This document shows positions 44,301 to 51,253 of a DNA stretch of 64,000 bases, in pieces. Origin of the DNA: Curtobacterium pusillum (GTDB lineage: Bacteria; Actinomycetota; Actinomycetes; Actinomycetales; Microbacteriaceae); the NCBI RefSeq assembly GCF_007673235.1, contig NZ_VDZH01000002.1, positions 103,327-167,326 on the forward strand, in the 5' to 3' direction. Position numbers and translations under genes: made by a program. Within the stretch, counting starts at the first letter, position 1, and every line of letters begins with the position of its first letter. The notes under the pieces were generated by a model. The model was not told the DNA's origin. It did no database searches and was given only the letters and a program-made list of their open reading frames with translations.

Positions 44301-46948
44301 GTCTGCAGGAAGGTGACGTAGCCCGGGGTGATCCGGTGCGCGTCGATCTCGGCGTCGCTCAGGCGGTCGTACCCGGTGTTGCGGTACGCCGTGTCGGTGA
44401 TGCCGAACGCGTCGTCGAGCTGTCCGAGGGTGAGGAGCCGGAGCGCCTCGGAGTCGCCGGAGCGCTCGAACGACGGACGTTCCTCGGTCATGCCGCCGAA
44501 GCCGCGCACGCTCGCGACGCCGAACGAGTGCCCGGCGCCGTCCGAGCGCTCCTTGAAGAGACCGAGCATGGGCACCTGGCCCTCGGACTCGACGCTGCGG
44601 GCGCGCTCGTGCCAGTCCGTCGCAGCCTGGGCGATGCGGGCGAAGCCGACACCGCCGACCGGGGCCTGCATGTGCGGGAAGACCCGGGCGAACAGGTCGT
44701 CACGCGTGTCGAGGTAGTTCGGTTCGAAGAACTCGCCGCCGATGTAGCTCTCGGCGGTGCAGAGCCCGACGCGACCCATCGTCTTGGCGAGGGCCTTCTC
44801 GGCGGCCTTCCGGAACTGCTTGAGCGCGAGGTCGGTCGCGGTCAGCTCGCCGGCCGGGGCGGGCGCGGCGGGGTACTTCTCCTCCGCACGCAGCCGTGCC
44901 GACAGGCTGTACACAGCCGCGGCACCGAAGCCGAGCGCCGTCGCCACGTGGTGTGACGATGGCAGCTGACCGGACTCGGCGACCACGGAGACCCGCAGCC
45001 GCAGGCCGGTCTCGATGAGTCGCTGGTTGACGGCGGCGACGGCGAGGATGACCGGGAGGGGCGCATGCGTCGACGACACGTTGCGGTCGGTGAGCACGGC
45101 GATCCCGCCGGTGTGCTCGGCGAACTGCTCGACGGCGGTGCACAGCTCGTCGACGGCGGCGCGCACGGCGGACGCGTTGGCCTGCTCGTCGCCGAGCACG
45201 GGCACGTAGAGCATCTCGAACCGCTCCAGCGGCACGATGTCCTGGTCGCGCAGTCGGACCATGTCGAGGTGCCCGAGGATCGGGGACTGCACGACGAGCT
45301 GCCGGGTCGCGGAACCCGTTCCGTCCGGCTTCGCACCGAGGGCCACGCGCATCGACATGCCGTCGGCCTCGCGGATCGAGTCGAGCGGCGGGTTCGTCAC
45401 CTGGGCGAAGCGCTGCGAGAAGTACTTCGCCATGCCGCCCTCGGTGTCGCTCAGGGCGTTGATCGCGTTGCCGTAGCCCATCGCCGAGATGCGCTCCGAG
45501 CCGTTCTGCAGCATCGGGTCGAGCATGAACCGGAAGCTCTCCTGGTTCAGCGAGTACGCCACGTAGCGGCCCGCGAGCGACAGGTCGCCGTCGTAGCCGA
45601 GCGTCGTCGTCGTGCGCTGGTACTCCGGCGCCGGCAGGTCGTCGAGGTTCACGCGGGCGGCGTCGAGCAGGGCTCCGTAGGGCTTGCGCGCCGCGAGCAT
45701 CTCGAGCACCTCGCGGGTGCGCATCAGCGTGCCGGTGCGGTGGTCGACGACGAGCATGCCGCCCGCCTCGATGCGGCCGCGGTGCACGACCTCGTCGGCG
45801 TCGAACTCGACCTGACCGGCCTCGGACGACACCATCAGGTACTCGGCGGTCTGCACCGAGCGCAGCGGGCGGAGGCCCAGGCGGTCGAGGCGCGCGCCGA
45901 CGACGTCGCCGTCGCTGAAGATCACGGCGGCGGGCCCGTCGTTCTTCTCCTCGTACAGCGAGAAGAACTCGAGCATGTCCCGCACGTCGGGCGTCAGTGT
46001 GCGGTCGTTCTCCCACGCCGGCGGCATGAGCGACACCACGGCCTCGACGATCTCGAGTCCGTCGTCGAACACCCGGCTCTGCAGGGTCTGGTCGAGGCGG
46101 CTCGAGTCGGACTGCCCGGGCGGGCGGACGATGCTGCGGGTGCGCGCGCGGGCCAGGGCCTCGTCGGACAGCCGGTTCTTCCGGTCGGTGTTCAGCTCGC
46201 CGTTGTGCGCCATCAGGCGGAACGGCTGCGCCATCGTCGGGTGCGGCTCGGTGTTCGTCGAGAACCGGGTGTGGAAGTACAGCGTCCGCACCGAGTGGCG
46301 GGGGTCCCGCAGGTCCGTGAAGTAGCCGATGACCTCGCCGGAGTTCAGGCGTCCCTTGAGGATCTGGGTCCGCGCGCTGAGCGACAGCGGGTACAGGGCG
46401 GCGTGCTCGGCGTGGTCGGCGGCGGCCTGTCCGTACGAGACGGCCTCGATCGCGAGCAGAGCACGGTTCGCCGCGGCGTCGACCTCGGTGCGCGCCCAGT
46501 CCGACGGTGCGCGGAAGACCCACTGCACGATCGGCAGCTGGTACTGCTCGGCCTCCGGCCGGGCGACCGAGTGGTCCACCGGCACGTCACGGACGAGCAG
46601 GAGCTCGAAGCCCTCGTGCTCGATGGCGTCGGTCACGGTCTGCTGGGCTGCGGCCCGCTCGTCGTCGCCGGACGGCACGAAGCAGTTCGCGACGCCGAAG
46701 TGGCCGGCGCGGAGCTCCTCGCCGGTGATCGCGCTGAAGAACTCCACCGACAGGTCGATGCTCACGCCGGCACCGTCACCGACGCCCTCGGCGGACTTGC
46801 CGCCGCGGTGGGGGATGGCGCACAGCGCTTCGTCGCCCTTGCGGATGACGTCGTGGCTCGGCGTGCCGTCGAGTCGGGTGATGAAACCGACGCCGCAGTC
46901 GCTCGATTCGCGGGCAGGGTCGTAGAGACCGAAGGAGGAGGGGTTCAC
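41393..46948 (-). CDS. gltB-like: Glutamate synthase large-subunit-like protein
   Basis: The 1851-residue protein has a class 2 glutamine amidotransferase domain after a 17-residue propeptide (Cys18 in SSDCGVGFITR; MAHNGELNT), a central domain, an FMN synthase domain (about 990-1340, GMSNSGEGGE, KIGQGAKPGEGGQLP) and a GXGXG helix domain (about 1400-1600). Standard GltB has about 1500 residues, so roughly 300 extra residues, mainly after the GXGXG domain, are unexplained. The 3Fe-4S cysteines are Cys1273, Cys1279 and Cys1283, spaced C-x5-C-x3-C instead of C-x5-C-x4-C. No gltD is present; a diflavin reductase gene overlaps the stop. GTG 46948 is tentative. Confidence 0.9.
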   Translation of the reverse strand: MNPSSFGLYDPARESSDCGVGFITRLDGTPSHDVIRKGDEALCAIPHRGGKSAEGVGDGAGVSIDLSVEFFSAITGEELRAGHFGVANCFVPSGDDERAAAQQTVTDAIEHEGFELLLVRDVPVDHSVARPEAEQYQLPIVQWVFRAPSDWARTEVDAAANRALLAIEAVSYGQAAADHAEHAALYPLSLSARTQILKGRLNSGEVIGYFTDLRDPRHSVRTLYFHTRFSTNTEPHPTMAQPFRLMAHNGELNTDRKNRLSDEALARARTRSIVRPPGQSDSSRLDQTLQSRVFDDGLEIVEAVVSLMPPAWENDRTLTPDVRDMLEFFSLYEEKNDGPAAVIFSDGDVVGARLDRLGLRPLRSVQTAEYLMVSSEAGQVEFDADEVVHRGRIEAGGMLVVDHRTGTLMRTREVLEMLAARKPYGALLDAARVNLDDLPAPEYQRTTTTLGYDGDLSLAGRYVAYSLNQESFRFMLDPMLQNGSERISAMGYGNAINALSDTEGGMAKYFSQRFAQVTNPPLDSIREADGMSMRVALGAKPDGTGSATRQLVVQSPILGHLDMVRLRDQDIVPLERFEMLYVPVLGDEQANASAVRAAVDELCTAVEQFAEHTGGIAVLTDRNVSSTHAPLPVILAVAAVNQRLIETGLRLRVSVVAESGQLPSSHHVATALGFGAAAVYSLSARLRAEEKYPAAPAPAGELTATDLALKQFRKAAEKALAKTMGRVGLCTAESYIGGEFFEPNYLDTRDDLFARVFPHMQAPVGGVGFARIAQAATDWHERARSVESEGQVPMLGLFKERSDGAGHSFGVASVRGFGGMTEERPSFERSGDSEALRLLTLGQLDDAFGITDTAYRNTGYDRLSDAEIDAHRITPGYVTFLQTTHDERSRRPAALRDVLALPADVTGIDTAEDFARELGRFATTGNASVTVRGLSGSRPSSSDALPGGTERFRLQLTSTGTTGALRHAALADGLALLHPGQVDVDSVDETQVTLRATGTAVDLLVLLESAPDSVALDEVQPAHEITRTLASGAMSHGALVATAHEAVAHGTNMVGGMSNSGEGGEHHSRYGTIRGSRIKQFASGRFGIWAGYLADPMLEELEIKIGQGAKPGEGGQLPAPKVTVDIAAARGGTPGVELISPPPHHDTYSIEDLAQLIHDCKAARVRVIVKLVSSEGIGTIAVGVAKAGADVINVAGNTGGTGAAAVTSLKYAGRSAEIGVAEVHQALVANGLRQKVTLRCSGAHQTGSDVVTSALLGGDSFEFGTTALMMLGCVMAKNCNVKCPAGLTTNAEAFEGDPRALAQYLLNIAHDVRQILARLGLRSLREARGRTDLLQLLDHPASVGRLDVRALLAQVPEKVVEDPEYLEKDFHTDDALLERVRTALVDHEQEHVLVHGVLLGNSDKSVGGQLGIDVERLLNHELRDSDLSGHPAITTDDRGRRRLVDGAVTIRTQGSAGQSYGVFNNDGIVLEHTGTANDGVGKSQSGGRIIVRAPGGGSTDQGGNVLVGNFALFGATGGRTFVEGEAGDRFAVRNSGASAVVEGVGDFGCEYMTGGAVFNLGSFGKGLGNGMSGGFLYQYDPSGQVTERASTDSLLVFPVTDTERGSFHEAAARLLLEWHLEATGSALAERLLAGWETTRQHVYVGMPRALLLTQDAGEILAAASRNELLDELATSIATDKLRAFKVDYRDQRAVLGGRAPALGDQGDDMFSLLSSYTVLGVAQDLALERVPGAAGPNDPRVTEAVKNLVLTEDFFVKQRVVKYLRGTLDRFADDQLATLIAIKRLDDYKRALTQRNNRSMDAPGTTGWIMHQNAKNDGRVREALFDELLANAALEDIAGRAPLAPTEAVSL

Positions 46949-47068
46949 GTGTGCGGGTCCAGTGGGGCGTTGCCGGCAGCGGACGGCCAGGCTGCATCAG
47001 TGGAGCGCTCGCCGCGGGCAGACCGGTGGTGGCAGTCGGGCCCTGTGGGGTTGTGGTGCGGTGAGGCG

Positions 47069-47098
47069 ATGCTACGGCGCGGTATACCGCCCGCGCAA
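47069..47098 (-). promoter_or_regulatory. Promoter of the gltB-like gene with a palindrome in the spacer
   Basis: On the minus strand TTGCGC (47098-47093) and TAGCAT (47074-47069) are spaced 18 bp. GCGGTATACCGC (47079-47090), a perfect 12-bp palindrome, fills the spacer and could be a repressor operator. Transcription would start near 47062, leaving a leader of about 115 nt. Confidence 0.5.
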
Positions 47099-47133
47099 CA
47101 CCGCGACGACCGCCCGGCCCGCCGCTCGCGTGA

Positions 47134-48408
47134 TCAGGCTGCGCGCTCGTCCACCGCGGCGATCGGCTCGGTGACCGCGGTGCTCGCGTCCGCGGCCGGG
47201 GTCGTGCCCGGGCGGATGAGTTCCGGCCGCCGACGGGCCCGGAACACCCACGCCTTGAACAGGACGAACCGGACCCCGGTGGCGACGAGGTTCGCCGCCG
47301 TCAGCACCATGATCTCCGTACCGTGCGACGAGGTCGGAGCGGTCGCGTGCAGCACCACGAGCGACCCCGACGTGATCGCCCACGCGATGCCGAAGACCAC
47401 GAGTCCCTGCACGTGGTGCCGGCCCGCACCCGCCCGGCCCCGCACCCCGAAGGTGAACCGCCGGTTGAGCGCGGTGTTGCCGATCGCGGTGACCAGCAGC
47501 GCGAGGAAGTCCGCCGTCTGCGCGCCGATCGCCGGTCGGAACAGCGCGTACAGCAGGGCGAACGCGACCGTCGACAGCACCCCGATCGCGCCGAACCGCA
47601 GCACCTGGCCGAGGATCCCGACGTGCGGCGGGGTGAACGGTCGGCGCCCGATCGCCTCGTACACGTCCGCGACCGGCACCCGGCCGGACGCGATGCCGCG
47701 GGACACCCGCCACATGCCCTTGAGGTCCTCCGTCGCGGTTGAGGCGATGTGCACCGACGAGTTGACGTCGTCCACCCAGTCGACGGGCACCTCGTGGATG
47801 CGCAGCCCCGCGTGCTCCGCCAGCACGAGCATCTCGGTGTCGAAGAACCACGCGTCGTCCTCGCAGAGCGGCAGCACGTGCTCGGCGGCTTGGCGGGTGA
47901 TCGCCTTGAACCCGCACTGCGCATCGGAGAACGAGACCCCCATCGTGGCCCGGAGCAACAGGTTGTACGAGCGGGAGATGAACTCGCGCTTGCCGCCGCG
48001 CACCACCCGCGCCGAGTCTGCCAGCCGTGTGCCGATCGCGACGTCCGAGTGGCCGGACAGCAGTGGTGCCACGAGCGGCTCGAGCGCGGCGAGGTCCGTC
48101 GACAGGTCCTCGTCGACGTAGACGAGCACGGTCGCCGGGGACGCGCTCCACACGGCCTTGAGCGCTCGGCCACGTCCCTTCTGCGGGAGGTGCACGGCCT
48201 GCACGTCGGGCAGCATCGCGGCGAGGTCGTCCGCGATCCGGGCGGTGTCGTCCGTCGAGGCGTTGTCCGCGATCGTGATCCGCCACGAGTGGTGCAGCGA
48301 CGTGCGGCAGAACGTGTGCAGCCGTCGGACGTGGGCGGCGAGCGTGTCCTGCTCGTTGTAGCAGGGGACGACGATGTCGATGTCGAGGGTCTGGTTCGTC
48401 TCCGTCAT
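47134..48408 (-). CDS. Bifunctional GT2 glycosyltransferase-GtrA protein
   Basis: The 424-residue protein joins a GT-A fold polyprenyl-phosphate sugar transferase (about 10-250: VVPCYNEQDTLAAHVRRL, VYVDEDLSTD as DxD-like site, CGFKAITRQAAEHVLP) to a GtrA flippase-like domain of four membrane helices (about 285-400: GQVLRFGAIGVLSTVAFALL). It probably loads a sugar onto a lipid carrier and moves it across the membrane for the GT39 enzyme encoded further upstream. ATG 48408 is used; ATG 48432 adds eight residues. Confidence 0.9.
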   Translation of the reverse strand: MTETNQTLDIDIVVPCYNEQDTLAAHVRRLHTFCRTSLHHSWRITIADNASTDDTARIADDLAAMLPDVQAVHLPQKGRGRALKAVWSASPATVLVYVDEDLSTDLAALEPLVAPLLSGHSDVAIGTRLADSARVVRGGKREFISRSYNLLLRATMGVSFSDAQCGFKAITRQAAEHVLPLCEDDAWFFDTEMLVLAEHAGLRIHEVPVDWVDDVNSSVHIASTATEDLKGMWRVSRGIASGRVPVADVYEAIGRRPFTPPHVGILGQVLRFGAIGVLSTVAFALLYALFRPAIGAQTADFLALLVTAIGNTALNRRFTFGVRGRAGAGRHHVQGLVVFGIAWAITSGSLVVLHATAPTSSHGTEIMVLTAANLVATGVRFVLFKAWVFRARRRPELIRPGTTPAADASTAVTEPIAAVDERAA

Positions 48409-48459
48409 GCGCTCATGCTCGGCAGCGGGCATACGGGGACCGAAGCAGTGGCCTGTGCC

Positions 48460-48474
48460 GTCCCTAAGAACGCG
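48460..48474 (-). promoter_or_regulatory. Shared motif upstream of the GT2-GtrA gene
   Basis: GTCCCTAAGAACGCG at 48460-48474 (plus-strand reading) resembles GTTCCTAAGAGCGG at 53442-53455 upstream of the GT39 gene, including an identical CCTAAGA. The distances to the chosen start codons are 52 and 53 nt. Confidence 0.45.
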
Positions 48475-48491
48475 CGCCCGGGCGGCGCGGG

Positions 48492-48562
48492 CCCGAGTTT
48501 CGTGCTGAGCGACACTTCTCGGGCGCAGGGACCCGAGAACTGTCGCTGGGCCCGAGACTCGT
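48492..48562. repeat. Palindromic element, GAGCGACA/TTCTCG family
   Basis: GCTGAGCGACACTTCTCGGG (48504-48523) pairs with CCCGAGAACTGTCGCTGGGC (48532-48551) with few mismatches. CCCGAGTTTCG and CCCGAGACTCG flank it. It separates two minus-strand genes of the glycan module. Confidence 0.62.
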
Positions 48563-48570
48563 GGCCCGGG

Positions 48571-48846
48571 TCAGCGCGGGAGCAGGACCTGCACGACGGC
48601 GATCACCGCGAGCACCGCGATCGGGACACCCGCGATCCACGCGCCCGCGCGGATCTGCGTCCGGCGGATCGTGGGGCGGGCGTGCGAGGTCCGGGCGAAC
48701 TCGGTCGCGGCGACGAGCTCCGGGGCGGCAGCGGGTGGCGCGGGCTCTGGCTGGGGCCGGTCGTCCTCGAACGCGGGCACCTCGACGACGAGGTCGTCGG
48801 CGCGTGGGCGCTCCGGAAGTCGTGCGAAGCCGTTCGCGTCCGTCAT
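48571..48846 (-). CDS. Small single-pass membrane protein
   Basis: The 91-residue protein has an acidic, proline-rich N-terminal tail (about 1-60) and one C-terminal membrane helix (WIAGVPIAVLAVIAVVQVLL). I recognise no family. It lies between the sensor kinase gene and the GT2-GtrA gene on the same strand and may be part of the same transcription unit. The tail-anchor layout suggests a cytosolic scaffold, which is inference. Confidence 0.65.
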   Translation of the reverse strand: MTDANGFARLPERPRADDLVVEVPAFEDDRPQPEPAPPAAAPELVAATEFARTSHARPTIRRTQIRAGAWIAGVPIAVLAVIAVVQVLLPR

Positions 48847-48900
48847 CGTGGCCCCTTCGTCCCGGTGCTCCCCAGTATGCGTCCCGCGGCCGCCTTCGAG

Positions 48901-48949
48901 TGAGCAGGAATCGTCGAGTCCACGGCGGCGACCCGACGATTTCTGCTCA
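48901..48949. repeat. Inverted repeat at the sensor kinase stop
   Basis: TGAGCAGGAATCGTCG (48901-48916) and CGACGATTTCTGCTCA (48934-48949) pair at 15 of 16 positions. The right arm includes the kinase stop codon. It is a likely terminator or attenuator; GAGCAGGAA also occurs in the composite repeat at 22656. Confidence 0.6.
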
Positions 48950-50524
48950 GTCGACGCCGCCCGCGCCCGCGCCGCCCGCGCCCGCGCCGCCCGCGCCCGC
49001 GCCGCCGGCGCCCGGACCGGGCAGGTCGACCGTGAAGGCCGTGCGGCCCGGCTCCGAGGCCACGCGGACGAGCCCCTCGTGCGCCGTCACCACCGCCCGG
49101 ACGATCGCGAGGCCCAGGCCGCTCGTCCCGGCCTCCCGGGAGCGTGAGGCCTCGCCACGGGTGAACCGGTCGAACAGCGTCGGCAGGGCCTCGGCGGGGA
49201 TCGGCGGCCCGTCGTTGGCCACCACGAACCGCACGACGTCGCCCACCCGCTGCAGTGACACGACCACCGCAGTGCCGGCGGGCGTGTGCGTCCGGGCGTT
49301 CGCGAGCAGGTTCGTCACCACCCGGCGGAGCTGTCGCGGGTCGCCGGACACCACGAGCGGGTGGTCGTCGAGCACCTGCAGTGTCCACCGGTGTCCGGGC
49401 GCGGTCGCGCGGGCGTCCATGGTGGCCTCGACGACGAGCGACGTCAGGTCGACGGGCTCGCGCGCGGGTGCCGGCCCGGACGCCATCGCACCGGCGTCGA
49501 GGCGCGCGAGCAGCAGCAGTTCCTCGACGAGGTCGCCCATCCGCACCGCCTCGCGCCCGATCCGGTCGACGTTCCGGTGCATCGCGTCGACGTCCGACGA
49601 CGACGCGGTCAGCTCGGCGTACGCCCGCACGGTGGCGATCGGCGTCCGCAGTTCGTGGGAGGCGTCGGCGATGAAGGTCCGCATCCCGGCCTCGGCGTCG
49701 CGTCGTACGGTGAGGGCGCGGGCGACGTGTCCGAGCAGTCGGTTCAGTGCGGTGCCGACCTGCGACACCTCACGGTTGGCGGCGAGGTCGGCCGGGCCCA
49801 CCCGGACCGGGATCGCGGTGTCCCCGCGTTCGAGGTCGAGCGCGCTCACGTCGGATGCGACCGCCGCGACGCGCTCGAGGGGCCGGAGCGACCGCCGCAC
49901 GAGCAGGGTCAGCGCCCACGCGGCGATGACCAGCCCCAGGACGGTGACGACGCCGATGACGAGCAGGAGCCGGGTGATCGCAGCGTCGAGGTCACCGAGT
50001 GGCAACGCCGTGACGAACACGTCACCGTCGTCGCCGACCGCCTGCACCCGGTAGGTGCCGAGCGTGCCGAGGTCGATCGTCGTCGGGTCGCCGTCGCTGG
50101 CCACCGCGGCGAGCGTCCGCTCCTGCGCCGAGGTCAGCCCGTGCTGCTCTCCGTCGCTGTCGGTGTACCCGCCGAGCACCGCCTTCCCGTCGCGGAAGAT
50201 CGCGACGACGGTGCCGGCCGACTGTCCGGGAGCGCCGATGAACGCGTTGTCCGGGTCCGTCCCCGTCGCGCTCGAGGGCGGCGGAGGCCGCTGGCCGTCC
50301 GGGCCGCCGACGGTCCGGTTCGCCGCCGTCGAGAGTTCGGCGTCGAGCCGCTGCACGAGGTACCCGCGGAACGCGACGACGGTCACGGCTCCCACGACGA
50401 CGTTGGTCGCGACGAGCAGGAGCGCCACGGCCGCCACGATCCGCCACCGGAGCGACGGCACGCGTCTCGTCCGGTCCGTCGGCTTCGGTCTGGAGGCGCG
50501 GATCGCCTCGGGCCGTCGGCTCAC
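48947..50524 (-). CDS. HAMP-type sensor histidine kinase
   Basis: The 525-residue kinase has a basic N-terminal tail, TM1 (about 27-50), an extracytoplasmic loop, TM2 (about 190-215), HAMP, the H-box FIADASHELRTPIATVRAYAE, N-box VVTNLLANARTHTPAG and G-box GTSGLGLAIV. The C-terminus is a GAGAGGAGAGG repeat encoded by 15-bp tandem units (about 48960-49010). The GTG at 50524 overlaps the response regulator stop. It carries a CTGGAGGCGCG copy in its first codons. It probably senses the envelope and controls the nearby glycosyltransferases. Confidence 0.93.
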   Translation of the reverse strand: MSRRPEAIRASRPKPTDRTRRVPSLRWRIVAAVALLLVATNVVVGAVTVVAFRGYLVQRLDAELSTAANRTVGGPDGQRPPPPSSATGTDPDNAFIGAPGQSAGTVVAIFRDGKAVLGGYTDSDGEQHGLTSAQERTLAAVASDGDPTTIDLGTLGTYRVQAVGDDGDVFVTALPLGDLDAAITRLLLVIGVVTVLGLVIAAWALTLLVRRSLRPLERVAAVASDVSALDLERGDTAIPVRVGPADLAANREVSQVGTALNRLLGHVARALTVRRDAEAGMRTFIADASHELRTPIATVRAYAELTASSSDVDAMHRNVDRIGREAVRMGDLVEELLLLARLDAGAMASGPAPAREPVDLTSLVVEATMDARATAPGHRWTLQVLDDHPLVVSGDPRQLRRVVTNLLANARTHTPAGTAVVVSLQRVGDVVRFVVANDGPPIPAEALPTLFDRFTRGEASRSREAGTSGLGLAIVRAVVTAHEGLVRVASEPGRTAFTVDLPGPGAGGAGAGGAGAGGAGAGGVD

Positions 50525-51243
50525 GTCGTCGGCCTGAGCACGTACCCTGCACCGCGGACCGTCTGCAGCATCGGCTCGCGTCCGGCGTCGAGCTTCTTCC
50601 GCAGGTACGACACGTACATGTCCACCAGGTTCGAGGACGTTCCGAAGTCCATGCCCCACACGTTCGCGAGGAGCTGTTCCCGGGACAGTACCCGGTTCGC
50701 GTTCCGGGCGAGGTGGCGCAGCAGCTCGTACTCGGTGGGGGTGAGGTCGATCGGGTCGCCAGCGCGGCTCACCGTCCGGGCGTCCTCGTCGAGGTGGAGG
50801 TCGCCGACGGTCGTCTCGGAGGCGCCCGCGGCGGCCGTCACCCGGGCGGAGGTCCGTGCGAGGATCCGGGCCCGCACGAGCAGCTCGTCGATGCCGAAGG
50901 GCTTCGTCAGGTAGTCGTCGCCCCCGCCGGTGAGTCCGGCGAGCCGGTCCTCGGGGGCGTCCCGCGCGGTGAGGAACAGGACGCGGACGTCGTCCCGGGC
51001 GTCCCGGAGCCGATCGAGCACCTCGAAGCCGTCGATGTCCGGCAGCATCACGTCGAGCACGATCACGTCGGGCTGGAACTCCCGCGCCGCGAACAGGACG
51101 TCCCGGCCGCGGTGCACGGCCCGCACGGACCAGCCGTCGCCCTCGAACGCGAGGGCGACGGCGTCCGCGAGGGCGTGCTCGTCGTCGACGACGAGGGCAC
51201 GGACGGGAGTGCCGTCGGTGCGCTGCAGCGGTGACGCGGGCAT
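50521..51243 (-). CDS. OmpR-type response regulator
   Basis: The 240-residue regulator has a receiver domain (about 15-125: VVDDEHALADAVALA, phospho-acceptor Asp in VIVLDVMLPDIDG, Lys in LTKPFG) and a winged-helix effector domain (about 145-238, LTPTEYELLRHLARNANRVL, VSYLRKKLD). It starts 10 bp after the GT39 gene stop and overlaps the kinase start, so GT39, regulator and kinase should be one transcript. Its DNA targets are likely the flanking transferase promoters. Confidence 0.94.
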   Translation of the reverse strand: MPASPLQRTDGTPVRALVVDDEHALADAVALAFEGDGWSVRAVHRGRDVLFAAREFQPDVIVLDVMLPDIDGFEVLDRLRDARDDVRVLFLTARDAPEDRLAGLTGGGDDYLTKPFGIDELLVRARILARTSARVTAAAGASETTVGDLHLDEDARTVSRAGDPIDLTPTEYELLRHLARNANRVLSREQLLANVWGMDFGTSSNLVDMYVSYLRKKLDAGREPMLQTVRGAGYVLRPTT

Positions 51244-51253
51244 GTCCCGGAGC

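Noticed and set aside
41351..44956. Long open frame of about 1200 codons antisense to the glutamate synthase-like gene
   Set aside because: It follows from high GC in the third codon position. The product is low-complexity Arg/Val/Glu-rich and lacks family motifs, while the opposite strand encodes a full enzyme.
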